Origin: Reyranella sp.
GTDB lineage: Bacteria; Pseudomonadota; Alphaproteobacteria; Reyranellales; Reyranellaceae
Reading direction: 5' to 3'
Assembly: GCA_030681635.1 (NCBI GenBank)
Contig: JAUXRT010000219.1
Span: 1 to 8,595, forward strand
Length of the DNA: 8,595 bases
In this document: positions 1 through 6,783 of the stretch, piece after piece
Layout: the number at the start of each line of letters is the position of its first letter
Position numbering within the stretch: the first letter of the stretch is position 1
Position numbers and translations under genes: made by a program
The notes under the pieces: generated by a model
The model's database searches: none
The model's input: only the letters and a program-made list of their open reading frames with translations
Told to the model about the DNA's origin: nothing

Positions 1-1175
1 GGCGCGGCCAGAAGATTGTGCGAGCCGATCAGGCGCAGGATCTCGTTCACCCGCGGCATCCAGATCGGCAGGATCGCGCGCAGCGCATGCAGCGGCGCCA
101 CCGCCGGCGTCCACATGCCGCCTGGCCATTCGCGGGCCTCGGCTTCGGCCGTGGCCACGGCAGAGCGCGCAAACTCGGCATAGGCCCAGATCTCACCCAC
201 AATGCGCATGGTCTCGGGATCGGCCGCGTTGATCGCGCTAGCCATGCGCAGCGCCAGCCCCCAGGCGAAGTCGAGCTTGGTACAAGCCCGGATCGCGGTC
301 TGCTGCTGGATGTTGGCCGGCCAGCTCGTGGTCATCACCGTGTTGTAGGCGGCACGGTTGGCGTCGATGAAGATGCGGTCCCGCGGGACCTCGACATCGT
401 CGAAGATGACGAAGGCGTCCTGTTCGTCGAAGCGGCCCGACAGCGGATGATCGAAGCGGTTGTCCGGCGTCGACAGGCTGTCACGGCAGAGGAATTTCAG
501 CCCCGGCGCGCTCATCGGCACGCAGAAGGACAAGGCATAGGCATCGGCCCCCTCGGGCAGCGGCAACGCCGGATAGACGGCGATCTCGTCGGCGAAGGGC
601 GCCAGGGTGGCGAGCACGCGGGCGCCGCGCACCACGATGCCGTGCTCGGTGTCGGCGACCTTGCGCAGCGCGTGGACATTGTCGGCGCGCGGCGCGTCGC
701 CCATCGCCTTGTCGACGGTCGGCTGCACGATGGTGTGGGTGAGCGAGATATCGCCCCGGCGGAGGAACTTCTGGTAGGCGACCAGCCGCTCGGCGCCCGC
801 CTCGTTGCCGTTGGCGCCCCATTCGTCGGGCCGGCCGGCGAAGCCCGCGTAGGTGACGTTCATATAGTCGGGCGTGCGGCCCATCAGCCCGACCGAGTAT
901 TCGGCGACCTGGCGCAGCGCCTTGTGGCGCCGCATGAGGTCGTCGCGCGAGCGCGGGATCATGTGGCTCGTGCCGATCGGCTCGCCGGTCTCGGGATCGG
1001 GGATCAGGCAGGTCGCCGCGTGCGCATGCTGGAGGTCGTAGACCTCGGCCAGCGCGTGGGCGGCGCCCCGGAGCTTCGGATGATCGACGACGTCGGTCAC
1101 CCGCTCGCCGTCGACCCAGACCGCGCGGGGTCCGCGCAGGCCCTTCAGGAACTGTTCGCCCGTCCGTGCCGGCAT
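1..1175 (-). CDS. HpaB-type 4-hydroxyphenylacetate 3-monooxygenase family flavin hydroxylase (partial, C-terminus outside window)
   Basis: Oxygenase component of a two-component FADH2-dependent aromatic hydroxylase; family members ortho-hydroxylate phenols such as 4-hydroxyphenylacetate in the cytosol, using FADH2 from a separate reductase (HpaC), which is not visible here. I translated 391 residues from ATG at 1175 (MPARTGEQFLKG) to the window edge without a stop; the family is usually about 480-520 residues, so roughly the last fifth is missing. Visible landmarks are RTPDY (Arg100, Tyr104), LTHTIVQP (His147), GLKFLCR ending at Arg231, and FDEQDAFVIFDDVEVP soon after. Arg100, Tyr104 and His147 line up with the Arg-Tyr-His substrate/catalytic set known for bacterial HpaB (R100/Y104/H142 in the Thermus enzyme), so an active hydroxylase is likely. 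It starts 32 bases after the GST stop, so co-transcription is probable. Upstream GGGGTG is a weak ribosome-binding site. The family is clear; the substrate is not. PvcC-like or other phenol hydroxylases remain possible. Confidence 0.88.
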   Translation of the reverse strand, partial: MPARTGEQFLKGLRGPRAVWVDGERVTDVVDHPKLRGAAHALAEVYDLQHAHAATCLIPDPETGEPIGTSHMIPRSRDDLMRRHKALRQVAEYSVGLMGRTPDYMNVTYAGFAGRPDEWGANGNEAGAERLVAYQKFLRRGDISLTHTIVQPTVDKAMGDAPRADNVHALRKVADTEHGIVVRGARVLATLAPFADEIAVYPALPLPEGADAYALSFCVPMSAPGLKFLCRDSLSTPDNRFDHPLSGRFDEQDAFVIFDDVEVPRDRIFIDANRAAYNTVMTTSWPANIQQQTAIRACTKLDFAWGLALRMASAINAADPETMRIVGEIWAYAEFARSAVATAEAEAREWPGGMWTPAVAPLHALRAILPIWMPRVNEILRLIGSHNLLAA

Positions 1176-1207
1176 CGATTCACCCCACGTTTATCAGCCG
1201 ATGTTGA

Positions 1208-1804
1208 TCACCCGACCGGCATGGTCTGGGCGAGCGGCGGCAGCTTCAGCACCTTGTCGTACCAGGCTTCCAGCTTGGGATGGCCGGGCTTCCACGGCTC
1301 ATTGGCATAGCGGAACTCCAGGTAGCCGATGGCGCAGCCGATCGCGATCTCGCCGATGGTGGTCAGCATGCCGAGCGAGCCCGCCTCCTTCTCCAGAGCA
1401 TCGAGCGCGCGCGAGACCTTGCCCTGCTGGAGCGCGATGTAGGCCTTGCGTCCCTCGTCCTGCGGCAGGGCGATCTCGCGGCGGCGCGGCTGGGTGGCAT
1501 CGAGGATGCCGTCGGCCAGCGCCTCCTGGCGGAGCGCGGTCCACAGCGCCGGGCCCGGGGCAGGATAGAGCTTCGGCGCGGTGCCGACGCTGTCGAGATA
1601 CTGGCAGATCACCGGGCTGTCGTAGAGCGACATGCCGTCGTCGGTGATCAGCGTTGGCACCTTCGACAGCGGATTGAAGACCAGCAGCGCCGGATCGGTC
1701 GTGCCGATTTTCATGCGCTCGATCTTGTCGTTGAGGCCACGGGCGATGGCGCAGGCCATGACCTTGCGCACGTAGGGACTGGCTGCGGAATGGGCGATCT
1801 TCAT
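1208..1804 (-). CDS. Glutathione S-transferase family protein
   Basis: A 198-residue cytosolic GST of normal bacterial length. The N-terminal thioredoxin-fold domain (about 1-78) opens MKIAHSAASPYVRKV, which matches the bacterial GST pattern with the candidate catalytic Ser at 6 or 9 just before Pro10. Val49-Pro50 in NPLSKVPTL is the cis-proline loop that contacts the glutathione backbone, and Asp62-Ser63 (LYDSP) is the usual gamma-glutamyl binding pair. The rest (about 85-198) is the helical C-terminal domain, including TIGEIAIGCAIGYLEFRY. The open frame extends far upstream, but ATG at 1804 is chosen because homology begins exactly there and GAGGGA lies 8 bases upstream at 1813-1818. It probably leads an operon with the flavin hydroxylase downstream and diverges from the dioxygenase gene. 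In aromatic catabolic loci GSTs often act in isomerisation, ring or ether cleavage, or dehalogenation; which applies here cannot be told. A general detoxifying GST is the alternative. Confidence 0.9.
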   Translation of the reverse strand: MKIAHSAASPYVRKVMACAIARGLNDKIERMKIGTTDPALLVFNPLSKVPTLITDDGMSLYDSPVICQYLDSVGTAPKLYPAPGPALWTALRQEALADGILDATQPRRREIALPQDEGRKAYIALQQGKVSRALDALEKEAGSLGMLTTIGEIAIGCAIGYLEFRYANEPWKPGHPKLEAWYDKVLKLPPLAQTMPVG

Positions 1805-1812
1805 TGGGGTGT

Positions 1813-1818
1813 TCCCTC
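1813..1818 (-). promoter_or_regulatory. Ribosome binding site of the GST gene
   Basis: On the minus strand GAGGGA lies 8 bases before ATG at 1804. It supports this internal ATG over the much longer upstream extension of the open frame, which lies antisense to the dioxygenase gene. Confidence 0.6.
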
Positions 1819-1843
1819 TTGCGATTGCTTGGATCGACGCGCA

Positions 1844-1869
1844 CGTTATCTCGGTTGCCGGGAGTAACG
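1844..1869 (+). repeat. Imperfect inverted repeat over the dioxygenase ribosome binding site
   Basis: CGTTA (1844-1848), one unpaired T, CTC (1850-1852), a 9-base centre, then GAG (1862-1864) and TAACG (1865-1869). The arms are exact complements apart from the bulged T, and the centre can add a short GG/CC pairing. The right arm contains most of the GGGAG ribosome-binding site (1860-1864), ending 7 bases before the ATG at 1872. It could act as a DNA operator or as an mRNA hairpin hiding the ribosome site; the sequence alone does not decide. Confidence 0.5.
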
Positions 1870-1871
1870 CC

Positions 1872-2711
1872 ATGCATTTCCAGACCGAAAAGCTCGGCCC
1901 GCACATGGCCGCAGCGGTGGACGGCATCGATCTCAACCGCCTGCCGGACGGCCCCACCCAGGCGGCGCTGACGCGCGTCCTGCACGACAATCTCGTGCTC
2001 TGCATACGCAGCCAGACGCTGGCGCCGGTACCGTTCCGCGATGCCATGGCACAGTTCGGCGTGCCGGTGCTGCGCAAGCAGCTGGCGCAGACGCCCGAGT
2101 GCGCCGAGGTCAACATCATCTCGAGCGAGGACCGCGACGTGCTGGGCGATGGCAAGCGGCTGGTCAACGGCGAGAACTGGCACACCGACGATAGTTTCAT
2201 GCGCGAGCCCTGCTCGCTCACGATGCTCTACGGCGTGGTCGTGCCGTCGGTCGGCGGCGACACGCAGTTCACCAATATGTATGCCGCCTACGCCGACCTT
2301 TCATCCGAGATGAAGGCACGCATTGACGGGCTAAAAGTGATCCACAAGTACAGTTCGAGCCGCAAGCTCAGCCGCATTTCTACGCGGCCAGCGGTCGAGA
2401 TGGCGGCCATGCCGGAGGCGACGCATCCGCTGGTGCGCACCCATCCCGAGACCGGCCGCAAGTCGCTCTATCTCAATCCCAATCGCATGGAGCAGATCGT
2501 GGGGCTCGACCGCGCCGAGAGCGACCGGCTGCTCGACGAGTTGATCGCCCATGCGACCCAGCCCAGGTACGAGTACCGCCACACCTGGCGACAGGGCGAC
2601 ATCGTGATCTGGGACAACCGCTGCACCATGCACAAGGCCAACGCCGACTATCCCGACGGCGAACGCCGCCTGATGCACCGGGTCATCGTGGCGGGCACCG
2701 CGCCCTACTGA
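1872..2711 (+). CDS. TauD/TfdA family Fe(II)/2-oxoglutarate-dependent dioxygenase
   Basis: A 279-residue non-heme iron oxygenase, close to the 283 residues of E. coli TauD. Such enzymes hydroxylate a substrate while converting 2-oxoglutarate and O2 to succinate and CO2, often releasing sulfite, phenol or similar groups. The iron-binding set is complete: His104 and Asp106 in ENWHTDDSF, and His254 in WDNRCTMHKANADY. The C-terminal RRLMHRVIVAG supplies Arg265/266 and Arg270, where TauD-type enzymes bind the 2-oxoglutarate carboxylate, and Thr131 lies in the GGDTQFTNMY segment. ATG at 1872 is preferred to the GTG at 1809: GGGAG ends 7 bases before it, and family similarity starts there (MHFQTEKLGPHMAAAVDGID); the GTG would leave the reading frame nearly abutting the divergent GST start. 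The end overlaps the convergent Hsp70-like gene by 7 bases. TauD, TfdA and alkylsulfatase-type activities are all possible. A sulfonate role has no other support here because no Tau-type transporter is present; a phenoxy or other aromatic-side-chain substrate would suit the neighbouring hydroxylase and GST. Confidence 0.9.
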   Translation: MHFQTEKLGPHMAAAVDGIDLNRLPDGPTQAALTRVLHDNLVLCIRSQTLAPVPFRDAMAQFGVPVLRKQLAQTPECAEVNIISSEDRDVLGDGKRLVNGENWHTDDSFMREPCSLTMLYGVVVPSVGGDTQFTNMYAAYADLSSEMKARIDGLKVIHKYSSSRKLSRISTRPAVEMAAMPEATHPLVRTHPETGRKSLYLNPNRMEQIVGLDRAESDRLLDELIAHATQPRYEYRHTWRQGDIVIWDNRCTMHKANADYPDGERRLMHRVIVAGTAPY

Positions 2712-3952
2712 TTCCCCGCCATCTGCGTCAGTCCCAGCGCGACCGACAGGAGATCCGAGCCGCCAGCCAGACGCGCAGATGGCGCCGCCCGCCCGATCGC
2801 GGCGCGCACGGAAGGCACGCGGCTCGACCCGCCGGTGAGGAAGATCGTATCGATGGCGGCAGATTTGAGACCCGCCGCCGCGATGCAGTCGCCCGCCGTC
2901 TTGTGCAGCCGGTCCATCCTGGCCTCGATGGCGCGGTCGAAATCGGCGCGCGTCGCCGTGATCGCAAGGTTCGCCTCGAGAAAGGCCAGAGGCACAGTCG
3001 CCCGCTTCTCGGCGCTGAGTGCGATCTTGGCATCCTCCACGGCAAACGCCAGGCGATGGCCGAGCCGTTGGCGCACGACCTTCAGCAGGCGTTCCACCTT
3101 CTCGGGCTCGCAAGCCAGCGAGACCAGCTCGGTCAGCGCGCGCTCGTTCCTGTAGGTATAGGCGAAGTTGATCGTCGGCCAGGTGGCGAGTTCGTGATAG
3201 AGCGCGTTCGGCATCGGCAGGTTCTTTTCGATGAGCTCAGTGCCGAGACCCAGATGCGGCATCACCGCGGCGAGATTGAGTGCTGCGTCAAAGTCGGTGC
3301 CGCCCACGCGCACGCCCGCGTTCGCCAGGACATCCTTGCTGCGGTCGGCACGCCCGCGGTGCTGCGGGCCGACGCGGACGACGGAAAAGTCGCTCGTGCC
3401 GCCGCCGATGTCGGCGATGAGCACCAGCTCCTCCTTCTGTACCGTCTGTTCGTATTGGTGGGCCGCCGCGATGGGCTCGTACACGAACACGACGTCGCGA
3501 AAGCCCGCGCGTCTGGCAATGGCTTCCAGCACCGCCTGCGCCCGCGCATCGGCCCGGTCGTCGTCATCGACGAACCGCACCGGCCGGCCGTGGACGACGG
3601 ACGTGATCTCATGCCCTGCGAAGGCCTCGGCCTTCTGCTTCAGATGCCGCACGAAGATTTCCACGACCTCCCGGAGAGGCACCTTGCGGCCTCCGAGGAC
3701 TGTCTCCTCGTTGATCAAGGGCGAGCCCAGGATCGATTTCAGGGCGCGCATCAGACGGCCCTCGGTCTGCCCGACATAGGCCGAGATGGCCTCGTTGCCG
3801 AATAGCACTCGGCCCCGGGTCTCGTAGTCGAAGAACACCGCGCTCGGGATCAGCGTGTTGTCCGCTTCGAGGGGCGCCAGTGCGGCCGCCCGGTCGCGAA
3901 CGACGCCGATCGCCGAGTTCGACGTTCCGAAATCCAGTCCGCAGGCAATCAT
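2705..3952 (-). CDS. YegD-like Hsp70/actin-fold ATPase lacking a substrate-binding domain
   Basis: Cytosolic protein consisting essentially of one Hsp70 nucleotide-binding domain. Numbering from the ATG at 3958 (417 residues): phosphate-1 loop GLDFGTSNSAIGV at 7-19, connect-1 YEPIAAA at 160-166, phosphate-2 loop LIADIGGGTSDF at 180-191, VGGTDFD at 218-224, VEDAKIALS at 307-315 and adenosine loop IFLTGGSSRVPSV at 372-384. Canonical DnaK is about 640 residues; here the chain stops shortly after the ATPase fold, as in the YegD family (about 450), so there is no peptide-binding domain, lid or EEVD-like tail. Two ATGs lie six bases apart. The one at 3952 is chosen because the AAGGG site sits 7 bases upstream of it but only 1 base from the other. 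It follows the importer ATPase gene on the same strand by about 60 bases and may be the last operon gene. The role of YegD-type proteins is poorly known; a chaperone-like or regulatory ATPase is inferred only from the fold. Confidence 0.88.
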   Translation of the reverse strand: MIACGLDFGTSNSAIGVVRDRAAALAPLEADNTLIPSAVFFDYETRGRVLFGNEAISAYVGQTEGRLMRALKSILGSPLINEETVLGGRKVPLREVVEIFVRHLKQKAEAFAGHEITSVVHGRPVRFVDDDDRADARAQAVLEAIARRAGFRDVVFVYEPIAAAHQYEQTVQKEELVLIADIGGGTSDFSVVRVGPQHRGRADRSKDVLANAGVRVGGTDFDAALNLAAVMPHLGLGTELIEKNLPMPNALYHELATWPTINFAYTYRNERALTELVSLACEPEKVERLLKVVRQRLGHRLAFAVEDAKIALSAEKRATVPLAFLEANLAITATRADFDRAIEARMDRLHKTAGDCIAAAGLKSAAIDTIFLTGGSSRVPSVRAAIGRAAPSARLAGGSDLLSVALGLTQMAGNQ

Positions 3953-3958
3953 CCCCAT

Positions 3959-4012
3959 TCCCTTCGAGGGGACCTCATCTATTGGGATACGCCCGACGTT
4001 GCCAGATGATTT
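3959..4012 (-). promoter_or_regulatory. Short spacer before the Hsp70-like gene with hairpin at its ribosome site
   Basis: The spacer between the ATPase stop and the Hsp70-like gene shows no T-rich hairpin terminator, so read-through from the importer genes is plausible. On the minus strand it ends CCCT-CGA-AGGG (complement 3960-3970), a small inverted repeat whose right arm is the AAGGG ribosome-binding site. I see no convincing promoter boxes here. Confidence 0.35.
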
Positions 4013-5077
4013 CTAGGCTTCCAGCAGCACGCAGTGCTCGGGCGAGAAGGACACCGTCACCGGCGCCCCCTCCTCCAGGAGATTGATCGGCGGCCGGCGC
4101 ACGATCAGCGGGCCGATGGCGCTGTCGATGACATACTGGACGAAGTCGCCGTGGAACAGGCGTTGGCGCACCTTGCCCGGAACCTGGTTGTCACCGTCGC
4201 GCGGCTCGAGCTCGATATAGGCGGTGCGCACGGCCACTTCGGTCTCCCGGCCGTGCGGCTTGTGCGATGCCACCACCTTCAGGGTGACGCCACCTTCGGC
4301 CAGGAACAGGTCGTCGCCCGTCCACTTGCCCTTGATCAGGTTCGCGGAGCCCACGAAATCGGCGACGAAGCGGCTGCGCGGCCTGTTATAAATCTCCTCC
4401 GGCGTGCCGATCTGCTCGATCACGCCCACGTTCATGACGATGACGCGGTCGGAGATGGCGAGTGCCTCCTCCTGGTCGTGGGTGACGTAGACCGCGGTGA
4501 TGCCCAGCCGCCGCTGCAGCTCGCGCAGCTCGACCCGCATCTCGGCGCGCAGCTTGGCGTCGAGATTGGAGAGCGGCTCGTCGAACAGGACGACGGTGGG
4601 CGAGAAGGCGATGGCACGGGCCAGCGCCACACGCTGCTGCTGGCCACCCGAGAGCTTGGAGGCACCACGGTCGGCGAGATGGCGCATCTGCACCAGGTCG
4701 AGGGCGCGCTCGACATTCGTCTGGATGTCGGCCTTGCTCTGCTTGCGGACGCGAAGGCCGTAGGCGACGTTGTCGAACACGCTCATGTGCGGCCAGATGG
4801 CATAGGACTGGAACACCATCGAGACGCCACGCTGCTCGGTCTGGACACTGCGGCGCTCGGTCGAGTCGTACATCGTCTGGCCATCGATGCGGATGCTGCC
4901 GCCCGACGGCTGCTCAAGGCCGGCAATGGCGCGCAAGGTCGTGGTCTTGCCGCAGCCCGAGGGGCCGAGCAGCGTCAGATGCTCGCCGCGGCCGACCGTG
5001 AAGCTCACGCCGTTCACCGCCACCTGGTCGCCGTAGCGCACGATCAGGTCCTTCACTTCGATGCGCGTCACGCTCAC
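4013..5077 (-). CDS. ABC importer ATP-binding protein (PotA/FbpC type)
   Basis: Cytoplasmic ATPase, 354 residues, energising the importer encoded upstream. All nucleotide-binding motifs are intact: Walker A GPSGCGKTT at 38-46, Q-loop Gln90 in MVFQSYAIWPHMSVFDNV, signature LSGGQ at 142-146, Walker B VVLFDE at 162-167, D-loop SNLD at 170-173 and H-loop His200 in VTHDQEEAL. Residues after about 235 (VADFVGSANLIKG onward) form the C-terminal TOBE-like extension found in spermidine/putrescine, iron and sugar importers. The start is GTG at 5077, not the far-upstream end of the open frame: family similarity begins at SVTRIEVKDLIVRYG, AAGGAG lies 5 bases upstream, and the GTG overlaps the permease TGA as GTGA, which implies translational coupling. 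Substrate specificity lies with the binding protein, not this subunit. Iron, polyamine, phosphonate and organic-acid systems share this architecture. Confidence 0.93.
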   Translation of the reverse strand: MSVTRIEVKDLIVRYGDQVAVNGVSFTVGRGEHLTLLGPSGCGKTTTLRAIAGLEQPSGGSIRIDGQTMYDSTERRSVQTEQRGVSMVFQSYAIWPHMSVFDNVAYGLRVRKQSKADIQTNVERALDLVQMRHLADRGASKLSGGQQQRVALARAIAFSPTVVLFDEPLSNLDAKLRAEMRVELRELQRRLGITAVYVTHDQEEALAISDRVIVMNVGVIEQIGTPEEIYNRPRSRFVADFVGSANLIKGKWTGDDLFLAEGGVTLKVVASHKPHGRETEVAVRTAYIELEPRDGDNQVPGKVRQRLFHGDFVQYVIDSAIGPLIVRRPPINLLEEGAPVTVSFSPEHCVLLEA

Positions 5078-6765
5078 TGCAACTCCTTGGTCATGCCGCG
5101 GGCCACACGGAACAGGATGACCAGCGCCACGATCACGGTGAAGGTCTGGATCAGCGCCATCGCCGCGGTGAGCTCGGTGCCGCTGGTAGCGAAGGCGTTG
5201 ACGATCGACGGCGCGATCACCTTGGCGTTGGGGCCCATCAGGAAGGCCGAGGCGCCGAGCTCGCGCACGCAGGCCATGAAGATCAGCAGCCACGCCGCCA
5301 GGATGCCGGGCTTGAGCAGCGGCAAGGTGACGGTGCGCATCTGGTAGCCCCACGAAGCGCCGCAGACGCGGGCGCATTCCTCCAGGCTCTTGTCGATCTG
5401 CAGCACGACGCCCGCCAGCGTCCGCACGCCGAGCGGCAGCATGACGGTGAAATAGGCCAACGCCAGCAGCCACAGGGTGCCGTAGATGCCGATCGGGATG
5501 TTGAGCCAGGCCCACAGGAGTGCGAGGCCAAACACCAGGCGCGGCACGGCCTGCGGGAACATGACGAGATACTCGATGGCGCCGCGGCCTCTCAGTTGCG
5601 AGCGGTAGATGATCCAGACCAGCAGCGACATGATCACCACGCCCACCGTGGCGACGCCCAGGCCCAGCATGATGCTGTTGAACAGCGCCGTGCGCACCGG
5701 GCCGAGCGACAGCGCCACCTCGTAGTTGGCGAAAGTCCACTGCGCCTGGCTCAGGATCACGGTGGCGAAACGTTGCAGCGAGGTCATGAGCAGCGCCGCG
5801 ATCGGGAAGACCACCGCCAGCGCCACATAGAGGGCGCAGACGCTGAACAGCACCCAGGCCATGCGGCCCATATCCATCGGACGCGGCCGGAATGCCTTGC
5901 CGCTGATGGTCGTGAAGGTGCCGCGCCGGATCATGCGCCGATACAAGGTCAGCATGGCGAACATGACGATGAACAGCGACAGGCCCATGGCCGAGGCGCG
6001 CCCGTAGTCCGGCGGGTAGGCCAGCGTGGAGTCCCAGATGGCCGTGGTGATGACATAGATGCGGCCGGGAATGCCCAGCACCAGCGCGGCGGCAAACGAG
6101 CCCAGCATCTCGGCGAAGACGAACAGCGACGCGCCCATCACGCCCGGCATGACCAGCGGCAAGGTCACGGTCAGCATGGTGCGGAGCTTGGAGGCCCCCA
6201 TGACGCGCGCCGATTCCTCGAGCGCGGGATCCATCGACTTCATCGACGCCGAGATCATGACGAAGGCGACAGTGCCCTCGAACAGCGCCATCACCCAGGC
6301 GATGCCGAAGTGGGTGTAGATGTCGGCGATGTCGTTGGTGCCGCCGACCGCCTTCCACATCTGGTTGATGAAGCCGCTCTTGGGCCCGGCGATCACCGCC
6401 CAGGCGAGCGCGCCCACCAGCGGCGTCATGTAGTACGGCAGCTCCATCAGCCGCTCGAGCTTCTCGCGTCCCGGCACGTTGGTGCGCGTCAGGATCCAGG
6501 CCAGCGTGAAGCCGATCAGGATGGCCATCACGGTGGCCATCACCGCGATGATCAGCGTGTTCCAGACAGTCTTGAAGTCTTCCTCGAAGATCGCGATGTA
6601 GTTGGCGATGCCGAACTCGACCGGCGGAAACGCCATGGGGTCGCCGACGTTCAGCGACTCCTCGACCAGGAAGATCATCGGGAGCAGGACCAGGAAGCCC
6701 ACGATCCCAAGGACCGCGAGCGTCGTCAGGGCCTGCCCGTTTATGCGTGGGCGCAGAACGCCCAT
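5074..6765 (-). CDS. ABC importer permease, fused two-domain type (FbpB/ThiP-like)
   Basis: Inner-membrane channel subunit. Two complete transmembrane domains are fused in one chain of 563-568 residues, so no second permease gene is needed. Counting from the TTG at 6780, each half carries the cytoplasmic EAA loop that docks on the ATPase: EESARVMGASKLR to TLPLVMPG at 188-213, and EECARVCGASWGYQ to TLPLLKPG at 467-492. About twelve hydrophobic stretches are visible, near 18-39, 75-98, 115-131, 157-177, 214-236, 262-280, 306-335, 365-391, 403-427, 432-458, 493-512 and 538-558. ATG at 6765 is preferred; an in-frame TTG at 6780, only 3 bases after the binding-protein stop, would add five residues. 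Neither has a strong ribosome-binding site, so translation may depend on coupling to the upstream gene. The gene ends in the GTGA overlap with the ATPase gene. FbpB-like iron, ThiP-like and putative organic-substrate permeases all look like this. Confidence 0.93.
   Translation of the reverse strand: MGVLRPRINGQALTTLAVLGIVGFLVLLPMIFLVEESLNVGDPMAFPPVEFGIANYIAIFEEDFKTVWNTLIIAVMATVMAILIGFTLAWILTRTNVPGREKLERLMELPYYMTPLVGALAWAVIAGPKSGFINQMWKAVGGTNDIADIYTHFGIAWVMALFEGTVAFVMISASMKSMDPALEESARVMGASKLRTMLTVTLPLVMPGVMGASLFVFAEMLGSFAAALVLGIPGRIYVITTAIWDSTLAYPPDYGRASAMGLSLFIVMFAMLTLYRRMIRRGTFTTISGKAFRPRPMDMGRMAWVLFSVCALYVALAVVFPIAALLMTSLQRFATVILSQAQWTFANYEVALSLGPVRTALFNSIMLGLGVATVGVVIMSLLVWIIYRSQLRGRGAIEYLVMFPQAVPRLVFGLALLWAWLNIPIGIYGTLWLLALAYFTVMLPLGVRTLAGVVLQIDKSLEECARVCGASWGYQMRTVTLPLLKPGILAAWLLIFMACVRELGASAFLMGPNAKVIAPSIVNAFATSGTELTAAMALIQTFTVIVALVILFRVARGMTKELQ
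5083..5088 (-). promoter_or_regulatory. Ribosome binding site deciding the GTG start of the ATPase gene
   Basis: AAGGAG on the minus strand lies inside the last codons of the permease gene, 5 bases before GTG at 5077. It picks this GTG over the second GTG two codons downstream. Confidence 0.7.
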
Positions 6766-6783
6766 CAGGCCGTCAGCCAATGC

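Larger units (their letters stand above)
1805..1871. promoter_or_regulatory. Divergent intergenic regulatory region (GST / dioxygenase)
   Basis: This 67-base spacer separates the divergent starts of the GST gene (minus) and the dioxygenase gene (plus), so promoters for both must sit here or inside the 5' ends of the genes. I found no pair of -35/-10 boxes with good spacing on either strand. The clearest structure is an imperfect inverted repeat at 1844-1869, listed separately. Shared control of the two genes by one regulator is a reasonable inference, but no regulator gene lies in the window. Confidence 0.5.

Noticed and set aside
18..1310. 430-codon plus-strand open frame
   Set aside because: Antisense shadow of the HpaB-type hydroxylase, which has conserved catalytic residues on the minus strand.
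1819..1850. Promoter boxes in the divergent spacer (TTGGAT with GTTATC, TTGCGA with CACGTT)
   Set aside because: The first pair is spaced 10 bases apart and the second has a very poor -10 match, so neither supports a promoter call.
1805..2221. Upstream extension of the GST reading frame
   Set aside because: It is antisense to the dioxygenase; GST similarity and the ribosome site both place the start at 1804.
2903..3805. 300-codon plus-strand open frame opposite the Hsp70-like gene
   Set aside because: No motif and Arg/His-rich composition; the opposite strand holds all the Hsp70 nucleotide-binding motifs in one frame.
4034..5347. 437-codon plus-strand open frame
   Set aside because: Antisense to the ATPase and the end of the permease, both of which carry full conserved motifs; low-complexity composition and no recognisable domain.
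5078..6358. Long N-terminal extension of the ATPase reading frame (about 427 codons)
   Set aside because: The extension is an out-of-frame reading of the permease gene; ATPase similarity starts at the GTG at 5077 with its own ribosome site.
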